The notes beneath the pieces were generated by a model. The model had not been told where the DNA came from. It did no database searches and saw only the letters and a program-made list of their open reading frames with translations. A stretch of DNA of 64,000 bases from Desmodesmus armatus (Eukaryota; Chlorophyta; Chlorophyceae; Sphaeropleales; Scenedesmaceae). The position numbers were made by a program, and so were the translations under genes. Shown piece after piece: positions 12,111 to 23,978 of this stretch. The stretch is from NCBI GenBank assembly GCA_007449985.2, contig VIIQ02000320.1, positions 1 to 64,000 on the forward strand, read 5' to 3'. The first letter of the stretch is position 1, and every line of letters starts with the position of its first letter.

Positions 12111-12855
12111 TTGGCCCGTACATTGTAGGTGACTTGGGCATCCTGTTGCTCCAGTGTCAGGTGGCAATGGGTGCTGCATTGGGGTTCTGCTCTGCATAAG
12201 CGTTTGTACCCACACCTCATCTTCAAGCTGCACGACCATTACGTAAAGTCAGCACGCGCATGCTGGGTTGAAAGTCAGGGCAGGACCAGGCCCAAAGCCG
12301 AGCATTTTGTCAAAGTGAGGGATCGAAGTTTGGAGCGTTTGAACTACTTGGCTGAGAGGATGCTGCCTGGGATTTTACAGCTGGCAACTTGAGCCACCCT
12401 GAAGTGTGCTTGTGCAGCTGGCGTGGGTTGTGATGCGTTGGTTAGTGCTGGCTGCTTGGGTGGAGTGGTCTCTGGCAAGTTAGGGTTGAAACCCGTTTGA
12501 TGCCTTAGTTTGCTGGAGCAAGTCAGTTTCCCATGTGAATACATCTTGTGTTTTGGCAGAGAGCAGGGCTATATGAGTACATGGGCAGTACAGTGTGCGG
12601 TTGATGGGTGACTGCTGCTGCCAGAGGCCGCCTCAGGCCTCTTTGCAAATGGTGACTGGGTGCGTAGATGGGTCACAAGGCTTGAATGTCTGCTGCATAA
12701 GTGTGCTGCATGCTAAATTGCGTGTGCAGTCTATCAAATCAGAACTGCTGCTAGGGAGGGCTGGGGAAGGTGCATTCAATACACAGCTGTGCCTGTAAGG
12801 GTGTCTGCTGGGCAGAATAACCAATACAACACCTTCAAATTGTATAAGGAGGTGT
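12111..12855. other. No gene seen
   Basis: Mixed-composition sequence between the 167-bp repeat and the minisatellite. I find no exon-like stretch that I can support. Confidence 0.35.
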
Positions 12856-13086
12856 GACATACATCATGCAGTGTTTGACATACATCATGCAGTGTTTGAC
12901 ATACATCATGCAGTGTTTGACATACATCATGCAGTGTTTGACATACATCATGCAGTGTTTGACATACATCATGCAGTGTTTGACATACATCATGCAGTGT
13001 TTGACATACATCATGCAGTGTTTGACATACATCATGCAGTGTTTGACATACATCATGCAGTGTTTGACATACATCATGCAGTGTTT
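12856..13086. repeat. Minisatellite: 11 copies of a 21-bp unit
   Basis: The unit GACATACATCATGCAGTGTT(T) is repeated 11 times without visible variation (231 bp). Because 21 is a multiple of three and several frames lack stops, it yields artificial open frames on both strands (7-residue periods such as TYIMQCL). It ends 163 bp before the start codon at 13249. There are no spacers, so it is not a CRISPR array. Confidence 0.97.
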
Positions 13087-13248
13087 GAGAGCTCGACTGG
13101 CGTCTTCGGGTGTTCCCGCCCTTCTGCCTTCCCGACAGTTGGGCGCGTACCTTCAGTAAGCTGAGAGACCCACCGCTTCACGAGACCGTAAGAAAGAAAT
13201 ATCAGTCACAAACCTCGCACTCTTGAAGCTGCTCCGTGCTTTTTGAAG

Positions 13249-14220
13249 ATGCAGTTGCTGCGGTGTGCCAGCATGCTGCTTCTGCTGGCTTTTGCATCAG
13301 CAGAAAGTACGAAAAAAGCTCGTAAGTAATACCTCCACCATTCCAACTGCGCTTGATCAGTCGCTGCGTTGACTATGATCAGCATCAGCACCACCAGCAC
13401 AGCAGTGCCATGCATGATGTTCTGCTCTCAACCAAGCAAAACCTTTCCTGCAAGTATGATCAGGGTCAAACGATGACATAAACCAAACCCGTGCCGCAGG
13501 GATACGCACCAAGGCCGCAAGCTGCTGCAGCAGGTCCAGTCAGTGGAGCCTTACCAGAGCAGGGCAGTGGAGCCCATCAGTGCATCAGGCCTAGGCACAC
13601 AGCAGCTGATCATTGCCCCCGCCCCTGTCATGCCCCCATCATGTATGGCATTTACAGATGCAGCACTGCGGGCTACCAGGGGGTGTTGTGCACCTCGCAA
13701 CACGTAGCATACAACGTCACAAAAAGTGAGTGGGGGGTGTGTGCATGTACAGCCCTGATGTGCTTGGGAGAGGGGGGGGGGGATACCTCACATTGAGGCT
13801 GTAGTTGCAAGCCTGTGATGGCAGCACCAGCAGCAGCACAGCAGCAGCATCAGCAGCATTAGCAGCAGCAGCAGCAGCAGCAACAGCCACAGCTGTGGCG
13901 GCAGTGATTCCAGCTACCGTGGCTGGCAACTGGAAGCTGCAACAGGCGCATTGGTCTGAAAGCACAGCAGCCTGAGCGCCAAAGGAGGCCCCTATGACCC
14001 ACCTTCAATGTGGCTTGAATGCATCATTCACAAGACATCATTCAAATAATACGTGATAGCAACAAGGTGCCTCAATCGATGCTGCCAGCAGATTTCAAAC
14101 AACCCCTGCCAACAGACAGTCAGCGGCACAAAAGCAGCAGCTTATCAGAAACCCAAGCCGCTGACAGACTCAACACGACTCCTCCCCCCCTGCTCACCCC
14201 CACCCCCACTGTGATGACCC

Positions 14221-14256
<36 letters not shown>

Positions 14257-14846
14257 CGCCTTGCATGCCCCCCCTACAGTCATTTGCAACGAGTGGAAGC
14301 CAGAGTGCCACCAGACAGTGAGTGAGTCAAGGCTGGTTGACCCCTCAGCCCCAGGGGTGGAGCCTGATGCATACGCCAGGACAGCAACTGCAGCATGCCA
14401 GCTGCTGGGCTTTGCAACATTTGGCAGCGGCACCCAGCACATGATCGGTGAGCTGCCAGCACGGGGGATGGGGGGTTGTGGACGTGGCACGTGGGGATGG
14501 TGGGTTGTCAACATAACCATGGTTGGGGGGGGGGGGAGCACAGGCCCTGTGGAGACCACAATCACCACCAAAAGCAGCAGGCGATCAGGTAGATGCATCG
14601 GCAGCAGGCAGTGGGTGGGGGGGGGGGGAATGTGCATGAGGGAGTTGAGGAACTGGGGCCAGTCCAATTAAGGGTGCAGCGCAATGATGTAGCCTAGCCT
14701 ACTAGGCTGCTTGGCAAGCACCCCTCAGGCCAAGTTAGCCAATGCTGCTCGTTGCACAAACACCGTTTTACACTTTCACCCCTCGTGCCACTCTTTTGCC
14801 ACTGACAGGTGCAGCGCGGGAGACGTGTTGGAATGGCAAGGTGCGT

Positions 14847-14879
<33 letters not shown>

Positions 14880-14921
14880 CAGCAGCAGTAGCCGCTGCGT
14901 CAGCATCGGCAGAAGCATCAT

Positions 14922-15004
<83 letters not shown>

Positions 15005-15950
15005 CTAGCAGCACCAGCAGCAGTGAGCCATCATCTGCATGCAGCTCCTGCAGCTATCAGAAATCCAGCAGTGCCGGCCATGTAGCCCTGCCAATAGCCA
15101 ACAGCCACGCGCAGCGGGGGACCCGGGGGGGGGGGGGGGGGGGGGGCTGTCCGGCTGACCGCTTCCTTCATCATTGTCTTCATGTCAGGCTTGTGTTGCA
15201 GGGCTTGTGCTATAGCGCTAAACTTCAGCAGTAGCTGGGTTAGCTCAGCAGCTGCCAGGCTGACATGCCTCCAGTGACGGCACTGCCACTCGGTGGTGAT
15301 GCTGGGAGCGTGTTGACGCCGCATGCAGTGGTGCAGGGTGGATGCAGCTGTGTATGTCTTATTGATGAGTCCCGGGTGCTCTACATGTCTGTGGTGTGCC
15401 TGACCCCCTGCCCCTATGTGTGTGTGTGCTGCTGGTGTTGCAGGCCTGGAGATATGGCAACTGGTTCACAAACTTGGTCTGCTGCAGGTGAAGAGAGCCA
15501 GCAACCACAAATCTGTCTAGACCCACTGGTACACTGGGCGGGAATGAGGACCCTCCTGGCAGGAATGACACGGCAGATCCCTCAATGTCCGGTAACAGTG
15601 ATGCAGCAATGCAGCAGTCAGGCATGTCAGGCATGTCAGGCATATCAGTCAACAGACAGTCAAGGCCAGTATGTCTGGCAAAAACCTACATCTGAGAGTT
15701 GCCTGTGTGTAGACACAGGAAGTGTGTGTGGGCCAGACGTCAGCATCACATGGGTTGGTGTGCAGTACACCGACTTGGTGTCTGTCGCCACATCAGCAGT
15801 ACACCAGCCACCGTGGCAGTGCACTTCACCAAGGGGCCTTGTGCAGATTACACCAACTTGGTCTTGGCAGGATCAAGGGCAGACAGCATGATAAAGTTGG
15901 TACCACAATCTGTCTCTTCTATGGCAACAGCAGCAGCAGCCCCGCACCAG
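13249..15950 (+). CDS. Putative secreted SRCR-like protein (3' end not found)
   Basis: Exon 1 (13249-13321) encodes a clear signal peptide (MQLLRCASMLLLLAFASA). Phase-consistent exons follow at 13500-13725, 14280-14447, 14809-14840, 15444-15487 and 15797-15950. Exon 2 needs one extra base at its start and one near 13635 to stay open. The third exon has ATAACQLLGFATFGSG, resembling the core of scavenger-receptor Cys-rich (SRCR) domains, which are common in secreted or surface proteins of volvocine algae; that is the only basis for the name. The second exon is flanked by a G run after its donor and 34 C's before the next acceptor. Function is unknown, and the two last exons are low confidence. 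Confidence 0.45.
14848..15010 (+). repeat. (AGC)n microsatellite, interrupted
   Basis: A long AGC tract with an interruption near 14890-14925 lies in the intron after the 14809-14840 exon. It is open in several frames on both strands, giving poly-Ser, poly-Ala and poly-Leu artefact ORFs. Confidence 0.9.
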
Positions 15951-17825
15951 GTGCGTAAAGATTTGTACAGGTTGCTGCCACTGTATGCCTCATGGTGAGG
16001 CGAGGTACATGCTCGGACACAAGTCGCCGCCACTGCCTGTGACTTGCGACTTGAGGTAGTGTCCCACCAACATCAGCATCAGAGGGTTGATCAGTTCCCA
16101 TACCTGAGAGTCTCCCTTTGAGCCTTGCCAAGGTGTCACACTATTTTAGTGAGGTAGTGTCGTACCACTTGCACCACTAGAAGTCCCCAAGAGTCTCTGG
16201 GACGGCCCAGTTCCGGTTTCCCTGCTGCTGCTTGTTCTGGTTGATGATGGTGTTGTGAGAGGCAGGTTGCAGGGTTGCATTACAGATCGCAGCGTATTCA
16301 AGGAAAAAGTTGTGTACACTGAGTCACCCAGAGTCACCCATATGCAGGCCCTCTCTTCTAGCCCAGCAGCCTGTTCAGCTGTGCTGCCGGCTGGAGGTCA
16401 CTCTTGTTCTGCCCTTGTCCATGCACCGCAACTGTGTCTCTTGGCGGCTTCTCCGTTTTGCTGAGTATGGCTGACTGCCATGCAGGTTGCGATGGAACAT
16501 CATGATGTGATATAGGGACAAATGCAGCAGGCTGAAGGCTCCTCATGCTTTGCATCACTGTGCTGTGGCAAGTGCAGGTGTGGAGTCTCCCATGCGCCTT
16601 TGGTCTGGCTGCTGGGCACTTGTTGCCAATAGTATGTTGGGCGTCTCTCATTGGTGAGGCTTAGTTGCCGGTCCCCGGCCGCCGTCTGAAAGTTCTTGGC
16701 TGAGTGTTGTGTGGCCAGCTGCTGGGGGAGCGGAGCCCTGGGTCCATCAAAAAGTGGCGTGGAAGATGCACAACTTGTGGTGTGTAGTCCCTGTTTAGGT
16801 CTGCAGGTGGCGTGCAGCATGCACTGGCCCGGTGCATCACTGCCTGTGGTGGGTTGATCGCTGCGGTAACATCCCCCACTTGTAACAAATATCCCTTGAT
16901 AAGCCGCCATTAGGCTTCAGCTGTCTGTATGTGTGGGGGATTGTGCTGTTGTGACGCAACCAGGCTTCCCGCATCGTGTGATGGGTGTTGCAGTACACAA
17001 GCATGCTGGCTGACAGGCTGCTGCTGACACCCCTTTACGAGCGAGACACATGCAATAGCTGAGACAGGTGTACAGTACATAAGGCGACGGGGCAGTCTTT
17101 GGTCAGCTGTGGACACAATGTGGGAGCAGTAGGATACATACAGCAATACAGCATAACAACCTCAACAGCTTGATTGTGCCTGTAGCCCCAGCAGTGGATG
17201 TACCCCCTAACCAACATGTTCAGCAGCCCTACGAAAAGACTGGTTCCTTTCCTAGGGTCAAAAATGGCTGGGGATGCCTAGTTCCTAGGTTAGCTGCAGC
17301 CGTCCCTTTCGAGCTCTACATGCACCACCAGCAGACCCAGACTGTTACATCGTGCTTGACTTTAGTGGTGGGCACAGCCAAATTGTGACACCACTGGCTG
17401 CATGCAGTACCACACTCCACATTCCACATTCCAGGGCAGGTGTTACCGCATCATATCCAATAGCTCAAGAGTGCTCACCGTACCAACAAATCGCCACCAC
17501 CTCAACAAGCTGCAGGAGTCTGCTCTTCACTACAGTACCACACAACACCCTCAATTCCCCAACCCTGCACCCTGCTGCAGTAAGGGAACATTCAATCTCT
17601 CAAAACAGACAAGCTTGATCTGTCACATTGGGCTAATATGCCAAAACCCAGGCTTGAGCGTTCAAACACGACTACCAGGTGCCTGCTTGATGGTGTTTCT
17701 TGCTGCCAAACACCAGGTACCAAGCTGCTCTGCTGCTGCTGCACAGAAGACGGTGCCTTGCTGGTAGTGTCTTGCTGGTAGTGCTATGCAGGCAAGGCTG
17801 CTGCTTCTGCTGCTTCTGCTGCTGT
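15951..17825. other. Gap: possible further SRCR-like exons and 3' region of the RETICULATA-family gene
   Basis: No exon could be supported on either strand. On the minus strand this follows the RETICULATA-family stop codon. The nearest minus-strand TGTAA (TTACA at 17345-17349) is about 480 nt downstream of that stop and is a candidate polyadenylation signal. Confidence 0.4.
17345..17349 (-). terminator. Candidate TGTAA polyadenylation signal, RETICULATA-family gene
   Basis: TTACA on the plus strand gives TGTAA, the usual green-algal poly(A) signal, on the minus strand. It is the nearest one I noticed downstream of the stop at 17826. The motif is short, so this is tentative. Confidence 0.25.
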
Positions 17826-18825
17826 CTACTGCACGCCAGCCCAGCGTGCCAGGTCAATGAACTGCTCCCCACCTGCAACACAGCACAGCACAGCACAGCA
17901 GCCACATCAGCAACATGTGTTACAGTTGGGCAAGGCGGACAAAACCCTTGGTAGCCAGCCAGCCCTTCCGACACCAATGCTCGCACTGGCGCTGCATCAA
18001 GCTCTTGTTGCAGTGTCCAAATGCCCAAATCTAGAGATTGATCACGATGAGCTTAGCTGCAGCGGAAGTTTCCAGTCAGCAGCTGCACACAATCAGGGCC
18101 AACCATATGCCTGCAATCAGCACCACCCACCAATGACGTTGTTGATGAACCGGATGGCAATGGTTGTGCCGTATGCGACCTGTGGCACCTGCTTGGCAAT
18201 GGTGGAGTCCACCAGGCGCTCAAGGCCAAACACAGCCTGGGGCACAGCACAGCACAGCACAGCACGGCACACAGCACGGCATGACACAATGCAGCAGTGA
18301 ATGGAACTGGCAACCAGAAGCACATGGTGGTGGGTGTGGCCCATTCTGAATTGCTGGTCTTGGTGGTCTGCAACAGATAGACACACAGGGTGGAGCCACA
18401 TGTCTGGGTGGTGCACCTGCTGTGCTGAGGGTGCCTTCTGTTGTGCGGGTGCTCTGTACATACAAATCGTGCTGTTTGAAGAAAGGCGCCAGGACTTGTT
18501 GAAATGCCAGCTATGTTACCCGCTCAACTGATAGTGGAGTGAGTGTCCCAACCCAGGCAGGCTGGTTGGCTGAGCTGGTCATCCAAAGTCAAGCAGCACA
18601 AAAAAAAAGCAGCACAACTCGTGTCTATCTGGTACAAGGCATATAGCGCAGACATCTACTTGACACGATACTGTATGAATTCCGTTGTGTGTCTCACCTG
18701 GTAACGCAGGTTGCTTGACACTCCCATGAACAGCCCCCACACCAGAGCCGTTTTCATCAGTGGGGGCACAGCCACATCATCCTCACTGGGACCATGCATC
18801 TGACGCCTGGGGGGGGGGGGGGGGC

Positions 18826-18863
<38 letters not shown>

Positions 18864-21800
18864 CGCAACATCAGAAACATTCAGTTTCAGAAGCAGCCGA
18901 GCTCGTCGCAGATAGGCTTGGTGCTGGCATTGCACCCGTGATGGACCAAACACTGTGCTGCAAGGCCGACATTGTCGCCCAAGGCTGTCCTGTGGGGCAG
19001 TGACACCCAGTGTCGACGCAAGGAGCAGCGGGGGGGGGGGGGACTGTAGGGGTTGGGTGCTGTACCCCCCCCTCCGCCAGCTGTGTCCACGCAGTGTCCT
19101 ATACTACTCACTTGACTGCCATGGCCCCGTTCGCGATGCCCTGTCCAATGAAGCCGCACACAATGCCTGCCAGGCTGTACTCCAGGAACTTCACACCCAG
19201 GCAGGACATGCGCTGGCCAAAGCTGTAGGAGCGAACACCTGAGGGGGCACGCACATTGGGGAGGGGGGGGGGTGCAGGGTGTCGTGAGTGAAAGAGCGGG
19301 TGCATGCGCTGACCAAAGTTGTAGGAACGGACGCCTGAGTGGCACAATGGGGGGGGGGGGGGGGGGAGGGGGAAAGCAAATGTGTCATCAACCAGAGAAC
19401 GCAGCAAGCCCAGGCAGCACGGAAACCAGAAGCGTATCAAACATCACCTGACAAAAACAATGTGGACGGGGGTTGGGGTGAAGGGGAGGGGGATAGAGCC
19501 GCAAGCCAGAACTTTGCTGGTCGCCACCAGCCCCCAACTGACCCAGCATCCTGGCATGGGTACATGTTGCACTGGCGACCATGAGCATTCGTGAGGTCGT
19601 GCCAGTCACGCACGCATAATACAGTACAGTACAGTACAGTATTCTTGGGGACAGGGTCCCAACCTCAGCACTAGCCAGCGAGCCAAGGGCTCATGAGGGT
19701 GCCCCGAAGGGCCTTCAACTGTCGTACCCCAGTTTCTCAGGTCAGGTGTGGGGGAATACATGAGGCATCCAGTCCTTTCTGAAGGCCCCCCTATTCTTCA
19801 CCTGGTACGTTTGCCTCCAGTGCTGCTGCCGGCACGCTTGCCAGCCACTTCTGCAGTGCACCCTGGCCAGCCTTGGCTGCTGCTGCACCCCCTATCACGG
19901 CCTTGGGGCAGATGAGGGTCACCAACACAACATCCAGGGTGATACCTGGGGGGGGGGGGGGGGGGGTACATCAAAGTGGTGTACAAGAGGACCAAAACTG
20001 TGCAAGCCACACACCCTGCTTCAGATGGGCTAGGCATGACCCATTTTGAGTCCTCAACTGCCAATTTGGACCCGCAAGGCTAGCAAGGCAATGCCATTGA
20101 TGTGTGGCGAATGTGTCTGCGTGTAACATTTCCTTCCCCATTAGTAAATGCACAACATGTTGGCTGCAGTATGCCAGAGTGGCACAACATGGTGTTCCCC
20201 TGATGGTCTGAACCCATGCATGCTCAGTACAGTGATGCTCCCAGCCCTCCACCAGGCAAATGTGCTCTAGGTACCCAAACCATCACACTGATGTGGCTTC
20301 AGGGGGTGACACAAGCACACAGGGCACAGCACACACAGTCCTGGCTGGTCCCAATAAGTAAGTGACTTCGCCTCTGGGAGACCACGGGCGAAATCCGAAT
20401 CCGAGGGGTGTGCATGTCTAGCATGCTAGATTACCACACCCCCACCTGGACAGTCCTGGCTGGTCCCACCACTCACCTACGAATTCAGGGTAAGGGTAAA
20501 CCCTCACCCTTATCCTCGGTAAGGACCCCCCAAAAAAGCTCAACCCCTTGGTGAATTAGAGGCCAAGCGCACAGTCCTGGCTGGTCCCCCCACTCACCCA
20601 CGAGCATGTCGCTGAGGTAGAACTCAAACTCCTTCCAGAACTCGTCACCACGCTTGCGCACCTCAGCAACAGTGGCACACCCTGCACACGACACGACACG
20701 ACACGGCAGTTTTGACTTGTTCCGACCCACCACTTTTTCCGCCCCAGCCCCAACCGAACTTCCCTCACAACCTCAATTTGCCTCAACTTACCTCAACCTA
20801 TCCCCCCTTCCTTTTCCCTACTCTATCTAAGAGGAAGCGCTTAATACAGTTACGGTTACAGAAATTGGGCACGGCGAAGCCGTGCAACCCACAAGGGAGC
20901 CAGAGGCTCATGGGGTAATGGGTCATGGTTTACACCATGGCACTATACTTGTGGCACAGAGCAGCTACAATGCAGCACGGATGGCCCTTGAGGCAGGACA
21001 GGTAGGCCCCAGTGTTGCTGCAGGAGCAAGAGCAACACCACAATCAGCCCCCGCCCCGCTCACCTGTCGAGCCCCCCCCCCCCCCAAATCACAGACTGCC
21101 AACTATCACTTTGCGATACATTGTTGTGTTTCACATGTCCTCAACATGCTGATGCTGATGTGGACATGCCGGCATCACGCCTCCCCAGTTTGCACCCCCC
21201 CCCCTCGCACACAGTGTTTCTGACTGTCATGATGATTGTATTGCCTGTCATCAAGCTTAGTGTCTTACACACACACCCTGACACACGGCCACGCACCGCA
21301 GTCTATGATGCACTCTGCCAGCACCTTGAAGAGGTACTTGTCGTCAAATATCATGCGGTCACGGATCCAGGGGAAGCGCTGAACCAGCCCACCAGCAAAC
21401 GCCAACGCCTGCGAGCCGGGGAAGGGGGGGGGGCAAACATTGGGGTGTCTTGCAATCGCCTGGAGGGTGACGTACTCGGAAGGCGCGGTGAAGCGCAGCA
21501 GCTGCAGGCGACATGCCTGCCTGTCAGCTGCAGCCCCCCCCCCCCCCCCCCCGCCGCCACTCCAGAAAGCAAGACAAGGCAGGTTGATGCACGAGTGCGC
21601 AAGCCCCACCCCGATAGCCTGTCCCTCATGCCTGATGCACTAACCCCAGGCTGGTGCCAGCAGTGTTCAAAGTGCTGGTGTCCCACTGCCCCCTCACCTG
21701 CAGGCTGATGTACTTGGAGAGGGCTGTGGAGCGCAGCGCTGCTGCTAGCAGGTGACTGCTGCCAGCGACTTGCTTGCCTGCCAGTCGCAGCCGCCCACCA

Positions 21801-23209
21801 ACCCACCCAGATGGGCCGCACCCGCGCCAAAGCAAGACGATGCAAGTTGAGGCACAAGTACACCCCCCAATTCTGACTTCTCCCCGCATGCCTGATGCAC
21901 CAGCCCCTGTTGCCAGCAGCGTCCGGGGGTATTGCCAACACCTATAGCTAAGGGTGTCCCACCGGCCTCACCTGCAGGCTGATGTACTTGGAGAGGGCTG
22001 TGGAACGCAGGCCCACACTGCGGGCGGTCTCTGCCATGTCGGCAGGCAGCCGCACCTTGGCAGCAGCAGCCAACGCCTCAGCCTGGTGGTGGTGTTGGGG
22101 GGTGGTAGTGGAAGGCGTGAGTGAGTGAGTGAGTGAGTGAGTGAGTGAGTGAGTGAGTGAGTGAGTGAGTGAGTGAGTGAGTGATGCATGGAGTGGTTTA
22201 GTAGGCCGATGAGGGTGATAATCCTCATGAGGGATAATGGATGGATTGAGCAGAGGGAGGGCAGCAGCTGGCTATGGACAGTCATGGAGAGTGACACTGG
22301 CAGTAGCCGATAGAGAAACGACACCGAACATGCAACAATCAAGGGTGATGAGTATGTGTCGCTTCCACAGCATCATGTCAGCCCTGGCCCAGGTCATCAT
22401 CACCCCAAGGCACTGAGCGCGCGGTACCTGCTCGTACACATGCACAGAACATACAGCCAGCTGAGCACAGCTCGCGCCCGCTTTGTTCAGCACCTGCTGC
22501 TGATCAGCTGCTGCATGCATGAGGGAACCTCAGGCAGCAAGAGGCTCCCTCATGCAGCAAGAGCGCGCATGCAAGGCCGATCTGTAACCAAAGCCTGCCT
22601 GGTCCAGCTGTCCAAGGGGCCAGCTGTGTCTGAAACACACTCTTGAACCCGAGATTCAAAACACCCACGCACCTGAGCCAGATCCAGCAGGTGGTCCTCC
22701 TCCTCCCCGTCCCCACCCTTGCCACTGCCGTCACCACCCCCACCGCCACCCCCTCCGCCCCCACCACCGCCGCTGTTGCTGCCCCCACTGCTGCCGCTGC
22801 CGCCTCCTGCTGCTTCCTGTGGGGCGGTGCTGTTCACCCTCACAGAGCGCTGCTGCTGCCCCTGCTGGCAGTGCTGCTGCTGTGCTGGAATGGATGGGGC
22901 TGGCAGGGGGGCAGGTGTGGCTGCCTGCACGGGGGGCTGGGGGCCTGAGGACGCCGCATCGTTGGAGCTTAGAGAAGCCTGCACACAGAGCTGAGCCTGG
23001 GCAACATCACAACAGCAACAGCAGAGAGTAAGTGAGGATGGATTTGTTGTTATGGATGCTGGGAGACCTGCTGTAAAGCTTGCTGGGGTGGTCTCAGCAC
23101 GCACCCGCCTCCGTCGGACTGCCAAAGCAGGGACTGCTGTTGCAACTGCCTGCCCTGCTGCCAGCTGCTGCCGAGGGCAGCTTCGTGTGCTTGGGAGCCC
23201 CTTCAGCAT
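17826..23209 (-). CDS. RETICULATA-related (DUF3411) plastid membrane protein
   Basis: Ten exons in transcription order: 23209-23105, 22996-22673, 22082-21972, 21408-21297, 20681-20598, 19945-19802, 19238-19112, 18806-18698, 18236-18131, 17872-17826. They total 422 codons plus stop and all phases agree. The N-terminus (MLKGLPSTRSCPRQQLAAGQ) looks like a chloroplast transit peptide, followed by a Gly/Ser-rich acidic linker. The conserved core matches the RETICULATA family: FPWIRDRMIFDDKYLFKVLAE, CATVAEVRKRGDEFWKEFEF, LEYSLAGIVCGFIGQGIANG, KTALVWGLFMGVSSNLRYQ, and the terminal FIDLARWAGVQ. In plants these proteins sit in the plastid envelope and affect leaf mesophyll development; the algal role is unknown. 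Intron 1 is 108 nt and in frame, so its removal is not forced by phase. Intron 5 contains a LINE tail. Exon 3 tail and exon 7 head are duplicated in neighbouring introns. Confidence 0.9.
19203..19340 (-). repeat. Duplicated exon 7 head plus acceptor (RETICULATA-family gene)
   Basis: The exon 7 start GVRSYSFGQRM (edge 19238) has a second copy, GVRSYNFGQRM (edge 19334), 96 bp upstream in the transcript. Each copy is preceded by CTCAG and by a C run on the sense strand. Confidence 0.8.
20086..20140 (+). mobile_element. Isolated 55-bp LINE 3' tail
   Basis: It is identical, apart from one base by eye, to the last 55 bp of both larger LINE copies and stops at exactly the same 3' end (TTCCCCA). It lies antisense in intron 5 of the RETICULATA-family gene. 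It is best explained as an extremely 5'-truncated insertion. Confidence 0.75.
21222..21281 (-). repeat. Intronic repeat shared with SAP18 intron 3
   Basis: This 55-60-bp segment matches 25484-25538 at roughly four positions in five by eye (shared blocks TTCTGACTGTCA, GATTGTAT, GTCATCAAGCT, AGTGTCTTAC). On the sense strand it begins about 16 nt after the exon 4 donor. Confidence 0.6.
21455..22015 (-). repeat. Exon 3 tail plus donor in three tandem copies (RETICULATA-family gene)
   Basis: The real exon 3 end encodes LRSTALSKYISLQ before a GTGAG donor at 21971. A close copy with donor ends at 21698, and a more diverged one (RFTAPSEYVTLQ, no GT donor) ends near 21455. The repeated unit is about 240-270 bp and includes intron sequence. 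Confidence 0.8.
22117..22184. repeat. (GTGA)n microsatellite
   Basis: About 17 uninterrupted GTGA units lie just upstream of the exon 3 acceptor in intron 2 of the RETICULATA-family gene, where they read (TCAC)n on the sense strand. Confidence 0.95.
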
Positions 23210-23978
23210 ATTTCAATGCCGATCGGTAGTAGTTTGAGGTGTTTCGCTGCTTGCTCAACTGCAACAGTTGGGGCCACCCTGCTACTGCAGCACAACAACC
23301 CCAGTCACTGAGCACACGCCGGCAGTGGCTGACGACACCAGTGTGCAAGTACTGAGCTGGGCTTGTTTTGTTGTTATCTTACCGCGCAGGCGTGTTATCT
23401 TAGCACACAGTCAACGTTGGGCGCAACTGCCGTGTCGCCAAGAGCTCGAAAGGACAACCCGGGAGGCCCTGGATCGGCAATATGCTTGAGGCTGCCACGT
23501 CATCTGGGACAGCAGACGTCGAGCAGAGCTGGACCAGTTTGGCTCCCTTCAGGAGTCAGACGTTGACAAGTTTGGTTCCCTCAGCAGTTGACGACTACAG
23601 TGCCCCCAACAGTGTGCCAGAATGTACAAAACAGCCAGCTCACACCCCAGCGCTGTGTCACCAGCTGCTCCTTGCACAGCCCATACAAGCTGCTAATAAT
23701 GTGTGTAGTTTTGGGGGGCTGGTCTTGTTTGCCGGTCTGGCTGCAGGTTCTTCTTGCAGGCGTGTCTTCCCAGTTCATTCCGTGTGGAGAGTACCGCTCA
23801 GCGGTGAAAGTATCCACTTGTAACAACCACACCCAATATCTGCAACTTGGTTGTGAGCTGTCGAGGAGCTGCCTGCAATGAGCTGCTGACATCAGCCAGT
23901 TGTCGTCAAAATCAATGCTTCAAGGTCACAGATCACACAGACCACCGCACCAACTAGCCCAACAGCTTGTGTACAGCA

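Noticed and set aside
12856..13086. CRISPR-like repeat array
   Set aside because: Units are directly adjacent with no spacers, and the setting is a eukaryotic nuclear genome.
12835..13159. Repeated-peptide ORFs over the minisatellite on both strands
   Set aside because: The 21-bp period leaves frames open by arithmetic; the peptides (TYIMQCL, MMYVKHC) have no other support.
15235..15310. tRNA-like start GGGTTAGCTCAGCAG
   Set aside because: The A-box-like match is not followed by an anticodon arm or a GGTTCGAATCC-type B box.
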